In this document: positions 10,805 to 19,881 of the stretch, one piece after another
Layout of the letters: every line of letters begins with the position of its first letter
Position numbering within the stretch: the stretch's first letter is position 1
DNA from: Bythopirellula sp.
Lineage (GTDB): Bacteria > Planctomycetota > Planctomycetia > Pirellulales > Lacipirellulaceae
Direction: 5' to 3'
Assembly (NCBI GenBank): GCA_028285205.1
Contig: JANQQA010000111.1
Location: 1-61,200 of the forward strand
Length of the DNA stretch: 61,200 bases
The notes under the pieces: generated by a model
Told to the model about the DNA's origin: nothing
Database searches by the model: none
Seen by the model: only the letters and a program-made list of their open reading frames with translations
Translations under genes and position numbers: made by a program

Positions 10805-12088
10805 CTACCAGACGTATTCCAAGCCGCCGTTGAAGCCGTGGAACAGAGCGTGTCCCTGAGTCCCGACAGGCGGTGCCGTAAGATCCGTCGGATAGCTCCC
10901 TCCGACCGTCGCGATGCTACTCAGATACATGACCTTGTAACCACCGCGAATAGAAATGCTTGGCAAGATGTCCGCGACGATCGTCGCCCCACCCTCGCCA
11001 ACGAAGGCTACCTGATCGCCGGAAGTGAGCACGTCGTAATCGGGGTCTGATGGTGCCGTCAGCGCACTGCGAAACTTGAAGCTGTTGTTGTACACACCTG
11101 CCTTGACCTCGCTGCCAATCCGTAGTCCTTGCCGCAGGCCGATCCAGCCGTCGCCACCAAACTGGAAACCGACAAGATCGTTCTCGCCTTGCAGCAACAG
11201 AGCTGCGGTCGCGGGTCCTGTATTGGTCGAGTCCGCCAAGAACGCGAAATCTTCGGTCATGCGAACGTAACGTGCTCCAGCCAGCAGCGTGCCGGAAACT
11301 CGTGGGTTCGTGCCCACCCAGTACCGGCGTACGCTCAATTCCGCGCTTTGAAGTTCGGACTCGTAGACAAACGTGTGGTTATTCGCGGCGTCGAATCCAT
11401 TGATCACCGTTCCGCCACCTGCTGTGCCAAAGTCAGAGAACGATGAGTAAAGCGAATTAGGAAGGCCGTTCACTGTGACCGCATTGACTGTTTCGTTGAA
11501 GCCAAAATCGTAGATTCCCATGTAAGTTGCTTCAAACACTGCCAAAGCACCAATGTCGTAACGGACGGCGACTTGAAATCCGGCTTCATAGTCATCAGAA
11601 GCGCTTTCGGGATCGATATGCGAGGGAGCTCCGGCAGCGGGCCCACCGAGGTTTGACGACAGGACACCGATGTCGTTGAACAATTCGGTCGATTGCATGA
11701 ACACCACGTCGGCGGAGATGTCGAAGTAGTGCGGACCGACTTGGTCTTGGCCGTAGCCACCGAAATCGACAGCCATCGGATCACCGTAGCCACCGCCAAA
11801 TCCGCCCATGCCAGGTGGGCAGTATTCTTCGTATTGCGTTTGCACAACAATAGGATTGCCTTGCACGTCGACATACTCGCCGCCACTTGCGGCAGCGGGG
11901 CCTCCCGCCAAAGGTGAGGCTGGAAACGCAGGAATCTGCTGCGCTTGATGGAACTGCTGCTCGCCCATGTTGGCGAAATTGGGTGCCTGGTAACCCTGCG
12001 ATTGGGCATCGGCACTTGGCATCGTCAGCCACAAGCTAGCCAGTAGTGCGACGGTCACTCGACAAGCTGTCGGTAAACTGCGGTTCAT
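10805..12088 (-). CDS. BBP7-family outer-membrane beta-barrel protein
   Basis: The start is placed at the ATG at 12088, which is preceded by a GGGGGGA ribosome site and opens a clear signal peptide ('VTVALLASLWLTMPSADA', residues 11-28). The frame is open further upstream, but that stretch is not protein-like. A Gln/Gly/Pro-rich linker (residues 30-110) leads into a domain beginning 'GPHYFDISADVVFMQ'. Alternating hydrophobic strands follow, such as 'AVRYDIGALAVFEATYMGI' and 'GGDGWIGLRQGLRIGSEV', and the protein ends in an aromatic residue ('GLEYVW'), as outer-membrane barrels do. The pattern matches the planctomycete BBP7 family (formerly DUF1551). Its partner molecules are unknown. It is divergent from the subtilase gene. 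Confidence 0.8.
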   Translation of the reverse strand: MNRSLPTACRVTVALLASLWLTMPSADAQSQGYQAPNFANMGEQQFHQAQQIPAFPASPLAGGPAAASGGEYVDVQGNPIVVQTQYEEYCPPGMGGFGGGYGDPMAVDFGGYGQDQVGPHYFDISADVVFMQSTELFNDIGVLSSNLGGPAAGAPSHIDPESASDDYEAGFQVAVRYDIGALAVFEATYMGIYDFGFNETVNAVTVNGLPNSLYSSFSDFGTAGGGTVINGFDAANNHTFVYESELQSAELSVRRYWVGTNPRVSGTLLAGARYVRMTEDFAFLADSTNTGPATAALLLQGENDLVGFQFGGDGWIGLRQGLRIGSEVKAGVYNNSFKFRSALTAPSDPDYDVLTSGDQVAFVGEGGATIVADILPSISIRGGYKVMYLSSIATVGGSYPTDLTAPPVGTQGHALFHGFNGGLEYVW

Positions 12089-12911
12089 CCCTGAATCCCC
12101 CCTCGAACGGCTGCGGTCCCGGTCTCTGTGTAATGGGTCCGAATTATGCTGATTTTTGCTTAGATCGCGCGAAAAAAGAGTTTCGTCTCGGCAATGAGAA
12201 GTAACCACTTCGTGCACGCAAAACTTTCCGTGTGGTTTGGATATCGGATCGTCAGGAGTGGAATAATCAGCGTTTCCGTCACAGCCGCTAAAATTCCTCA
12301 AAACTTTCTGCGCCTCGTTCCCCGTTCTACCCATAACCCCAAATTCCGTGGATCTCGCCCGTAAGTCGATAGCAATTAAAGGCTTAAGTCTCAGTTAGTA
12401 GCTGTATGGGCCGTCTTGGGTTGGTTTCTTTACCAGCCGAGCGCGGGTTTTGCTGTGGGATTGGTCGTTTTGGATCGACCTTGCTTGTGACGAATGGTCA
12501 GCCAAATAGGCCTAATCGTGCAGCGGGGATCAGCGCATTTAGCTCAGTAACTGGAAGTTTGACGCTTCTGAGGCCTGAAACTACTATGAAGGCTGAACTT
12601 TTGCCCGCGCCAGCTTTCCGTTTGTGATGGCAACGTCCCAATTGGTCTGCCACGGGTCTGAGGAACGGGTACTGCCGATCAGCATCGCACTGCGGTTGAC
12701 CGTGAGGCGTACGGCGAGTTCGGGCATGATGCATGGCTCCCCGACAGGAACAAGAAACTCGTAAGCTTGGCCAGCGCTCGCTGCTGGCTCAGAGGGCTTG
12801 CCCGAGAGGCATCTCTCAGAACAGGTTTGCGCCCCAGCACTCGCGCTGGCTGCTGCCGCGCGAGGAAGAGGATTGCCGAACAGGTCGGCATAACTAGAGA
12901 GGTAATTCGAA
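12089..12911. other. Long divergent spacer between the BBP7 and subtilase genes
   Basis: These 823 bases hold the upstream regions of two divergent surface-protein genes. A minus-strand ORF (stop at 12584, frame open to 12988) contains a stretch that looks mildly protein-like ('YEFLVPVGEPCIMPEL'), but it lacks a recognisable family or start site. I do not call it a gene. No clean promoter pair or repeat was found. Confidence 0.4.
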
Positions 12912-15900
12912 GTGAGCAACTGCAAGCATTCTCGTTTATCCCGATCCAAGCGCCGCCGTCGACCGTTCGGAGTCAGCCGGCGCCGCAAGCAACTCCAGCT
13001 TGGCTTCGAGACGCTAGAGGATCGCCGCGTGATGTCGGCGGATTCTCCGCTGCCGCTGGTGGGCCCAGTCTACGAGACAGTATCTCACTCTAGCGCAACA
13101 CCCGAGGGGCAGGAGTACATTCTGATGGCTGACCTGCGCAGCTTTCACGCGCATGCCGCCACCGATCCATCTCAAATTGAGCTCTATGCGATCCCAGATG
13201 ATGAGTTCTTGGACCTCCAATGGGGGCTCGGGAATTTCGCCCAACAGGTCGGTAACCCAGACTTTCAGCCTATCTTTGGAGTACCCGGAGAAGATATCAA
13301 CGTGTTCCCCGTGTGGGCGCAGGGGATAACGGGCGAGGGGGTGGTGGTTCAAATTAACGACAGTGGTGTCGAATTCACGCATGAGGATCTGGACGACAAC
13401 ATCGATCCAGATTTGCAATTCGACGCGCTGACCGGAGACAATGACGCTAGTCCCGAACTCATTGACATCATCGTCGCAAATGCACACGGCACGGCCGTGG
13501 CGGGGATCGTAGGAGCTGAGGCGAACGGCATTGGCGGTGTCGGCGTTGCGCCGGGTGTGCAACTCGTACCAGTGCGATTGATCGATCCTCCAGCCGCAGT
13601 GCAAACACTCGATCCGTTTGCTGATGCCTTCCGATTCCGAACAGATGTCGTCGATGTAACACAAAACAGCTGGGGGCCAGGCGTCGTGCGTGGCGTCGCA
13701 GGGCCCTCCTTCACCGAAACACTCGCCTTGCGAGACTCAATCGCCGGTCCGAATGCCGGACGTGATGGGCTTGGGACCATCCATGTTTTCTCGTCGGGGA
13801 ACAGTGGTAGTTTGCTCGACTCTTCCAACTACAATGGGTGGGTCAATTCTCGCTATACCATCGGTGTTACCGGAGTCGACCATGACGGGGAGTACAACAA
13901 CGTAGATGGCACTGTGACCGGTTATCCCGAAACGGGCACCGCAGTCTTGGTGGCTGCCCCCACCGGCTCGGTATCCTTGCAAGTTGGGCTCGATACCGGT
14001 GTCGGTAGCGGTATTCTCACGACGGATACGACCAACGATACGGGATTCAATCAAGAACCGGACGAGGAGACCGGTGCGGAGCCCAACCGCGACTTTTTGC
14101 CGAACGATGCTTACACATCTCGGTTTAACGGTACTTCGGCGGCTTCGCCGTTTGTGGGCGGCACGGTGGCGCTCATGTTGGAAGCAAATCCGAATCTCGG
14201 ATGGCGTGACGTGCAAGAAATCTTGCTGCGCTCGGCTCGCCAAAACGCTAAGTTTGCCACTCAGGCCAACGGTGCCGACCAGTCGCTTGGCTTCGAGTAC
14301 CAGAATACGTGGATCATTAATCAAGTCCCGTTGTTTCACGACCCTGACTTTCACGATGACCAGATCGACGACTACCTGCAACTTATTCATCCTACTCTCG
14401 ACGCGGATCTCAACTTCCCTGGCATTGGTTCGCACTACGCCCCCACTCCACAGGTGCTAACCAATGGAGCCGGCTACACGATTAGCCAAGGACGCGGAAC
14501 GAATTTCGAGCAGGTGGGCTATGCGCATGGTGTAGTTGATGCCGCATTGGCGGTCGAGTTGGCAAAGCAGTGGGATTTGAAAGGCCAAGGCCTTCCTCAG
14601 GAATTGACCTTCACGACAGCCATCAACGGCTCACCGAACCTCCCGGGGGCCGAGATCATTGAAGACGTTATTGGCGATAACGATTTTGTCGTCCCAGGTG
14701 GCCTGTTTGGGGCGGATGGATTCAGTGAATACTGGCAGGAGTTCCTATTACCTGACGATGAAGATGACTTTGATCGAACCTTCCCGTCGCGCGGTGAGCC
14801 GCTTGAGTTTTCGGTACCGAGCCCAAATGACATGGTCGTCGAAAACTTAGAAATATTTGTCGACATTGCAGGGGATGTAGTAGAGGCGTTGGATCATGTG
14901 AGAATCACCCTGGTCTCACCAAACGGCACACATTCCGAACTCAATCATTACTTTGTCGATCCAGTTCACGATGTAGACGGTGGCCCTCAGCATCAGGTGG
15001 GGATTAACACGCTTATTGGCGGTGGCCTACTCAACGCCAACGGCCTGGATGGTGCGACACTTGACCCGAATGATTTTCTAAATGCGGGCTCCGTAGATAC
15101 GCAAGGTATTGGTGCACTACAGTTCACCTTCTCAACAAACCGCAATTGGGGCGAGCGATCCGACGACGCAATCATCTTCGACCCCACGACGAAAGAACCA
15201 GTCAACGATTCCTTCGGGATCGGTGGGAATCGAGGGAATGTAGTTGATCCAAGTGCCGGCACATTCCTTACTCAGGGCTGGCAGATTCATATGGAGAACT
15301 ACAGTGATACTGATTTGGCGCTAAACAACTTCGAGATTATCTGGCACGGTCGACCGATCGGTGCTGATACTCAACGCATTCAAGGTCTGATCGGTGTTGA
15401 TGACAATCGGGATGACTTGTTCAACTATAGTCGAGTTGTACAGGCATTCACCGACATCGACGGCGACCCTACGACCCTTAGGCTTGGCGAAGTCCAAAAC
15501 ATCATCGATCCCAATCACGAAACAATGGGGGCGAATATCACGGTGCTCGCCTACCATGATGTCGATGCCGACGGAATCATCGACCCAACAGACGTGTTGG
15601 TGGATCAGTTCGTCACAGGTGCCGATGGAAATTACTACTTTGACCTAGTGCCGGACGATTACATTATCGCACTCGATTCTGACACGCTCGGCACCCTTAC
15701 TCCGTTAGACGATTCATTAACACCCGCCGGATTCTTGCAGGACTACCAAGCACAGTGGGAAGTCAGTTCTGATTACTTTAATGTTTGGGATTACGATTTG
15801 AATCTCGAAGTACCTATCGATCCCTTGACCGGTGCACCCCGTTCTCTGGTCGATGCTGGTGGTAGTATCGTTGAATATCACGTTCGAGATATCAATTTCT

Positions 15901-17798
15901 TGCTAGATCCAGGGCCGCCACCGGCTCCTGAGGTTGTATTCAACGGCCAAGTCATCGCTGATGTCAACGGCGATGGAGTATTCAATGATGTGGATACGGT
16001 CGCTCCAGGAATCCTGGTCTTTGGCGATGTGAATCGCAATAGTCAGTTCGATGCGGGTGAAGTATTCACTACCACGGACGCCGACGGCAACTACTCACTG
16101 ACGGTGCCAACAACTGTCGTTGCAAGCATGCAAGTAGGGGTCCTCGCACCTATTGACTGGTCGTTTTCAGATCCAGCAGATGGAATCCTTGAATTCATTG
16201 GCGTGGGTCCTGGCGATGTGCGGGAGAATGCCGATTTCGCGCTGGTCCCGCCTGCCGACGGACAAGGAAATCCTGGATCGGGTTTACCAGGCTCGATTCT
16301 GGGATTTGTATTCAACGATGACAACGAAGACGGCGTAAGGCAGGCGTCTGAGGGTGGCGTTGCAAATGTTGAAGTTTACATCGACAACAACAATAGCGGG
16401 GCGAATGACGCGGGCGACACGGTCGCCGTGACCAATGCAAATGGAGCGTACATTTTCACTGAAGTGCCTGTCGGTACCCACAGTTTGCGGATCGATTTGG
16501 CGGCGTTCCCAACCTTCCAGCAAACGTTCCCGCTGTTCAACCAGCCGAACGTCGTAACGATCACCGGCGAGAATACGGTCAGTGATGTACAGTTCGGAGT
16601 TGACAATACTGCGAATCTCGACTTCGGTGATCTTCCCGATGAGTACGTGACGCTCTTTAATCCGGCCATCCACAACAATCTGACCGGAGGTGCAAGGCAC
16701 ACCAAGGGTATTTTCTTTCTCGGGAGCACCGTGGATGCCGAACTGAATGGGATCCCCGGAGTGGACGCTCTAGGTGACGACAACACGGGAGTGATGGACG
16801 AGGATGGGATCTTCATCGATCCGCTAGTCGAGGGACAGCTTGGCCAACTGGAAGCGATTGCCAGTGTAAATGGTGGCTTCCTGCAAGGTTGGATCGATTT
16901 CAACGGGGACGGAGATTTCAATGATGTGATCGGCGGCGTTTCCGAACGACTCTTCACGGATCGGTTGCTAAACGCAGGATCGAACTTCCTGACCTTCGCC
17001 GTGCCCGACGTTATCGATGCGGACACAGTGTACGCGAGATTCCGATTTGGAGAATTCGGCCTTGGACAGACGGGACTAGGCCTCGTAGGCGAGGTCGAGG
17101 ACTACGTTGTTGCCAAAGCAGCGCCGGCACCACTGATGCACGGTCCTGACTTCAACGAGGACGGTGATGTTGACGGTGCAGATTTCCTCGCTTTGCAGCG
17201 AGGGCTGGGAATTCAGACCAACGCGCTCCCAGGCAACGGCGATGCGAACAGTGATGGTGCGGTCAGCGCGGAAGACCTTAGCATGTGGCTGCAAGGTTTC
17301 TCAGGAGGGACCGTTGCCCTCGCTGCTGTGCAATCCTCAGACGATGAGTCTGACGGCGAGAATGTACCACCGCTTGCGGCAGCGATTGACTCCGAGCTTA
17401 GTTCGACGGCGGAAGCGTACTACGGTAGTGGGCATGCTACGGTGATCACACACGGTCCGCGTTTGATTCAACCGTACTTCCCCGAAGAGTTGCCGTCCTC
17501 AGTAGCGGACAGCAGTGAGGCGAACTATGAGTTCACAGCCCGTGAGTTAGCTTCGATCGCCGGTCGTGTTACGGCCAGAAGCGGCTACCGCGTCCCGACC
17601 AGCGAACTGGCCACCGATGACCAGTCAGCCGCGCAGACGGTAGCCGAGCAGCGAGTCGTCGAGTCGTCGCAAGCACGCGACGAGGTGTTCGCAGCGCATC
17701 AGCAAAGGGTCGAGCGAATTGGCAATGAGGCCGAAGCTGATGAGCGCGAAGCCATCGCGGCAGCTCTGGACGAAGAAGTCGACTGGATCTTCGGCTAG
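12912..17798 (+). CDS. Subtilisin-like serine protease (S8) with P-domain, SdrD-like, GEVED and dockerin modules
   Basis: This 1628-aa protein starts at GTG, with GAGAGG about 9 nt upstream. 'FETLEDRRVMSAD' at residues 32-44 is the LEPR-type N-terminal motif. The subtilase catalytic residues are visible: Asp150 ('VVQINDSG'), His192 ('NAHGTAVAGI'), oxyanion Asn297 ('SSGNSG') and Ser409 ('FNGTSAASPFVGG'). A proprotein-convertase-type P-domain covers about 620-790 ('VRITLVSPNGTHSELN'). SdrD_B-like Ca-binding modules follow (about 880-960, 1015-1090, 1127-1220), then a 'GEVEDYVV' module near 1390. A dockerin pair ('DFNEDGDVDGADF', 'DANSDGAVSAEDL') lies at about 1412-1465, and the tail ends 'LDEEVDWIFG'. 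It is likely an exported, surface-attached protease. Its substrate is unknown, though the neighbouring giant proteins are candidates (inference). Confidence 0.9.
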   Translation: MSNCKHSRLSRSKRRRRPFGVSRRRKQLQLGFETLEDRRVMSADSPLPLVGPVYETVSHSSATPEGQEYILMADLRSFHAHAATDPSQIELYAIPDDEFLDLQWGLGNFAQQVGNPDFQPIFGVPGEDINVFPVWAQGITGEGVVVQINDSGVEFTHEDLDDNIDPDLQFDALTGDNDASPELIDIIVANAHGTAVAGIVGAEANGIGGVGVAPGVQLVPVRLIDPPAAVQTLDPFADAFRFRTDVVDVTQNSWGPGVVRGVAGPSFTETLALRDSIAGPNAGRDGLGTIHVFSSGNSGSLLDSSNYNGWVNSRYTIGVTGVDHDGEYNNVDGTVTGYPETGTAVLVAAPTGSVSLQVGLDTGVGSGILTTDTTNDTGFNQEPDEETGAEPNRDFLPNDAYTSRFNGTSAASPFVGGTVALMLEANPNLGWRDVQEILLRSARQNAKFATQANGADQSLGFEYQNTWIINQVPLFHDPDFHDDQIDDYLQLIHPTLDADLNFPGIGSHYAPTPQVLTNGAGYTISQGRGTNFEQVGYAHGVVDAALAVELAKQWDLKGQGLPQELTFTTAINGSPNLPGAEIIEDVIGDNDFVVPGGLFGADGFSEYWQEFLLPDDEDDFDRTFPSRGEPLEFSVPSPNDMVVENLEIFVDIAGDVVEALDHVRITLVSPNGTHSELNHYFVDPVHDVDGGPQHQVGINTLIGGGLLNANGLDGATLDPNDFLNAGSVDTQGIGALQFTFSTNRNWGERSDDAIIFDPTTKEPVNDSFGIGGNRGNVVDPSAGTFLTQGWQIHMENYSDTDLALNNFEIIWHGRPIGADTQRIQGLIGVDDNRDDLFNYSRVVQAFTDIDGDPTTLRLGEVQNIIDPNHETMGANITVLAYHDVDADGIIDPTDVLVDQFVTGADGNYYFDLVPDDYIIALDSDTLGTLTPLDDSLTPAGFLQDYQAQWEVSSDYFNVWDYDLNLEVPIDPLTGAPRSLVDAGGSIVEYHVRDINFLLDPGPPPAPEVVFNGQVIADVNGDGVFNDVDTVAPGILVFGDVNRNSQFDAGEVFTTTDADGNYSLTVPTTVVASMQVGVLAPIDWSFSDPADGILEFIGVGPGDVRENADFALVPPADGQGNPGSGLPGSILGFVFNDDNEDGVRQASEGGVANVEVYIDNNNSGANDAGDTVAVTNANGAYIFTEVPVGTHSLRIDLAAFPTFQQTFPLFNQPNVVTITGENTVSDVQFGVDNTANLDFGDLPDEYVTLFNPAIHNNLTGGARHTKGIFFLGSTVDAELNGIPGVDALGDDNTGVMDEDGIFIDPLVEGQLGQLEAIASVNGGFLQGWIDFNGDGDFNDVIGGVSERLFTDRLLNAGSNFLTFAVPDVIDADTVYARFRFGEFGLGQTGLGLVGEVEDYVVAKAAPAPLMHGPDFNEDGDVDGADFLALQRGLGIQTNALPGNGDANSDGAVSAEDLSMWLQGFSGGTVALAAVQSSDDESDGENVPPLAAAIDSELSSTAEAYYGSGHATVITHGPRLIQPYFPEELPSSVADSSEANYEFTARELASIAGRVTARSGYRVPTSELATDDQSAAQTVAEQRVVESSQARDEVFAAHQQRVERIGNEAEADEREAIAAALDEEVDWIFG

Positions 17799-17833
17799 CC
17801 AACGGCGGTGTTTTTTGACGTCTGAACCAAAAC

Positions 17834-17865
17834 GGGCCGCACCCTCAAGTTTGAGAGTGCGGCCC
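17834..17865. terminator. Bidirectional intrinsic terminator between convergent genes
   Basis: GGGCCGCAC and GTGCGGCCC form a strong stem, extended by CTCAA/TTGAG around a short loop. It starts 36 nt after the subtilase stop and lies 45 nt past the cold-shock gene stop. T-rich sequence follows on each strand (ATTCTTTAG on plus, GTTTTGG on minus). Confidence 0.75.
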
Positions 17866-17910
17866 ATTCTTTAGTATTTCCAGGTGGCTGATCGATCAGC
17901 GGCAGCAACG

Positions 17911-18105
17911 CTAGAGAACTTTGATGTTCTCAGCGCAAGGCCCCTTAGGCCCTTGGCCTTCGTCGTACTCCACGCGCTGACCCTCTCGCAAACTATCAAA
18001 GTTTGCTTCCACCAGAGCGGAGTGATGGAAAAATATATCCCCTCTCTCTCCCTCGATGAATCCATAACCCTTGTCTGTCAACTTCTTGATCGCACCTTCC
18101 GGCAT
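17911..18105 (-). CDS. Cold-shock domain protein (CspA family)
   Basis: This is a 64-aa single cold-shock domain, an OB-fold that binds single-stranded RNA/DNA and acts as an RNA chaperone. RNP1 is 'KGYGFIEG' and RNP2 is 'DIFFHHSAL'; the end 'GPKGPCAENIKVL' is family-typical. I start it at 'MPEGAIKKLTDKG' because a GGAG site lies 9-12 nt upstream and family members begin there. Two ATGs further upstream are in frame and would add 5-17 residues. It is monocistronic, with a strong terminator downstream and a 164-nt spacer to the divergent small ORF at 18270. Confidence 0.93.
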   Translation of the reverse strand: MPEGAIKKLTDKGYGFIEGERGDIFFHHSALVEANFDSLREGQRVEYDEGQGPKGPCAENIKVL

Positions 18106-18269
18106 TTTGCCAATCTCCATAACGAATTTTAATCTTTTTGGCAGCACGCTCGTCAAAGCGTGACCGCCCGTCTACTGGGCTACCGACGCCCACTTGTCTG
18201 GCGTCGCAAAGCGCGACACCTCGCTAGGCTCTCAAAAATAGCCATCCTACGATTTTGGAGGGAAGCAAA

Positions 18270-18380
18270 ATGCCAGGCATTCGCAACAGCAAACACGGGG
18301 GAGACGCCACGGCTCGCAAATCGCTGGGCAACAGCCCACTGAAATCACGAGTCGGCACTCACATCTTCTTCACCACCTAG
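18270..18380 (+). CDS. Possible unannotated 36-aa basic protein
   Basis: The sequence GGAGGGAAGCAAA directly precedes an ATG, a near-ideal ribosome site and spacing. It opens a 36-codon frame ending in TAG. The product begins 'MPGIRNSKHGGDATARK' and is rich in Lys, Arg, His, Gly and Ser, with no hydrophobic segment, which suggests a small basic, possibly nucleic-acid- or ribosome-associated protein. I do not recognise the family. It sits alone in the spacer between the divergent cold-shock gene and the convergent hisG. The support is the ribosome site and the composition only; a chance ORF is possible. Confidence 0.4.
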   Translation: MPGIRNSKHGGDATARKSLGNSPLKSRVGTHIFFTT

Positions 18381-18469
18381 ACTCAGCGTAGCGAAATTCC
18401 AACCTTGGTCAACTAAATCCGGGCCAAAATCGACTGAATGCAGTCATTTCACCCGATCAGCCAAACAGC

Positions 18470-19339
18470 CTAGAGTCGACAATTGGAAATCGAGGTCTCC
18501 AGGACGGCGGTAGCCCCCAGTGCTTCGAGTTGTTCCATAATCTCAATAACTTCGCCCCGTTTGACCATTGCCCGTACACTGTGCCAGTTCTCATCTTCCA
18601 GCTTGTTGACGGTTGGCGAGTTAAACCCAGGGGTGATTTTCTCCGCCTCCGCCAGTTTTTCGCTGGGGACGTTGTATTCCAGCAGCGAATAGGCGCGGGC
18701 GATGACAACACCCTCGACGCGTCGGACAATGCGGTCGGCAAGAGCCGTGTGTGGGGTCTTGGGGTTTTGCACTATGACGGTTTCGTAGCTGCCGATTTCG
18801 TCGAGCAGGGTGAGCCGGTTGGCCGCCAAAGTGCTACCTGTCTCGACCAGATCGACGATCGCGTCCGCAATGCCCAGGGCGATCATCACTTCCACCGAGC
18901 CGGTCAATTCGACGATGTGGGCGGTGGCTCCGAACTTGCTGAGGTATTCCTGGGTGACGTGTGGAAAACTGGTTGCAATGCGCTTGCCATTGAGATCGCC
19001 AGGTTGGCGAATCGCTCCGCCCTCCGGCACACACACGGCCAAGCGGCAGTTGCCCACCCCGAGTTTGAGACGGTGGGTTAGTTCGACCCCGCTTTCCGAA
19101 ACGAGGTCACCACCAGTGATGCCCAGATCAATCGCTCCCTCACCGCACAGCACGGGAATGTCATCCGTGCGGAGAAACGTGATATCGATCGGCATTTCCT
19201 TCACGCGCGCGAACAGACTGCGGTCCTGCCGTCGAAAACGAAGCCCTGCTTCTTTCAACAATTGGGTCGATAATTCTGCCAAGCGGCCTTTGCTGGGCAC
19301 GCCGATGCGTAGGTTCTCTGAGTTGGTGTTGGACGACAT
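18470..19339 (-). CDS. hisG: ATP phosphoribosyltransferase, long form
   Basis: This enzyme catalyses the first step of histidine synthesis, ATP + PRPP to phosphoribosyl-ATP. The 289-aa length fits the long form with a C-terminal regulatory (ACT-like) domain, so no HisZ partner is needed. Recognisable segments are 'LRIGVPSKGRLAE' at the N-terminus, 'DIPVLCGEGAIDLGITGGDLV' in the substrate lobe, 'VELTGSVEVMIALGIADAIVDLVETGSTL' (PRPP-binding region), and the C-terminal domain from about residue 215 ('YSLLEYNVPSEKLAEAEKI'). It lies 32 nt downstream of hisE on the same strand, so the two are probably cotranscribed. Feedback inhibition by histidine is the family norm. The other his genes are not in the window. 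Confidence 0.95.
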   Translation of the reverse strand: MSSNTNSENLRIGVPSKGRLAELSTQLLKEAGLRFRRQDRSLFARVKEMPIDITFLRTDDIPVLCGEGAIDLGITGGDLVSESGVELTHRLKLGVGNCRLAVCVPEGGAIRQPGDLNGKRIATSFPHVTQEYLSKFGATAHIVELTGSVEVMIALGIADAIVDLVETGSTLAANRLTLLDEIGSYETVIVQNPKTPHTALADRIVRRVEGVVIARAYSLLEYNVPSEKLAEAEKITPGFNSPTVNKLEDENWHSVRAMVKRGEVIEIMEQLEALGATAVLETSISNCRL

Positions 19340-19371
19340 ATGTGTTTGAGTCAGCTCGAGATAAATTCTTG

Positions 19372-19713
19372 TTACTTGTGACTTCGCGAAGCCTTTTCTT
19401 CCAATCCTGAGACACCAAAGCGTCGCGCTAGTTCAGCTTCGACTTCACCCAGACGCACGCCACGGGCTGCCAATAGGACCAGCGTGTGGTAGAGCAGATC
19501 TCCGGCTTCGCAGATCGTGTGCTGTCGGCCTTCTTCGGCCGATTCACCCGCGGCTTCCACGAGTTCACCTGCTTCCTCAAGAACCTTAGCGCCGATCTTG
19601 GGCACTCCGCCTGCCAGCAGCTTGGCGGTGTACGATTTTTCGTCGGGCATGTCTTGACGGGAGAGAATAGTCTCCTCGAGCTGATCGAGCGGTCGAAGGG
19701 GTGCTTTTGTCAT
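19372..19713 (-). CDS. hisE: Phosphoribosyl-ATP pyrophosphatase
   Basis: The enzyme hydrolyses phosphoribosyl-ATP to phosphoribosyl-AMP, the second step of histidine synthesis, directly after HisG. The 113-aa all-alpha MazG-like fold shows metal-binding motifs 'KVLEEAGELVEAA' and 'EAGDLLYHTLVLLA'. I start it at the ATG at 19713, which has GAGAGAA just upstream; an in-frame GTG at 19743 would add ten residues. It is a stand-alone HisE, not fused to HisI. It precedes hisG by 32 nt in what looks like a two-gene operon divergent from miaA. Confidence 0.93.
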   Translation of the reverse strand: MTKAPLRPLDQLEETILSRQDMPDEKSYTAKLLAGGVPKIGAKVLEEAGELVEAAGESAEEGRQHTICEAGDLLYHTLVLLAARGVRLGEVEAELARRFGVSGLEEKASRSHK

Positions 19714-19881
19714 CAATTCTCTCGCAGTTATGCGCCTTCCCACCGATCGACGGCTCCATCACAATAGCGTGGCGCAGAAGTTAATCTCGTAGTGTAAGCG
19801 GCGGTTGATTCTGAGGCAATCGGCAGGTTCTTGTCGCGTCTTCGTATCTGTCTTTAGTGACGACGAACAATAAGAAGTATC

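Noticed and set aside
12584..12988. 134-codon minus-strand ORF between the BBP7 and subtilase genes
   Set aside because: It overlaps the subtilase start, has an Ala/Ser-rich head, and only a short stretch looks protein-like. No family or start site.
18130..18270. CspA-type regulatory leader upstream of the cold-shock gene
   Set aside because: I see no cold-box-like conserved element or clear alternating hairpins; the spacer is shared with the divergent small ORF.
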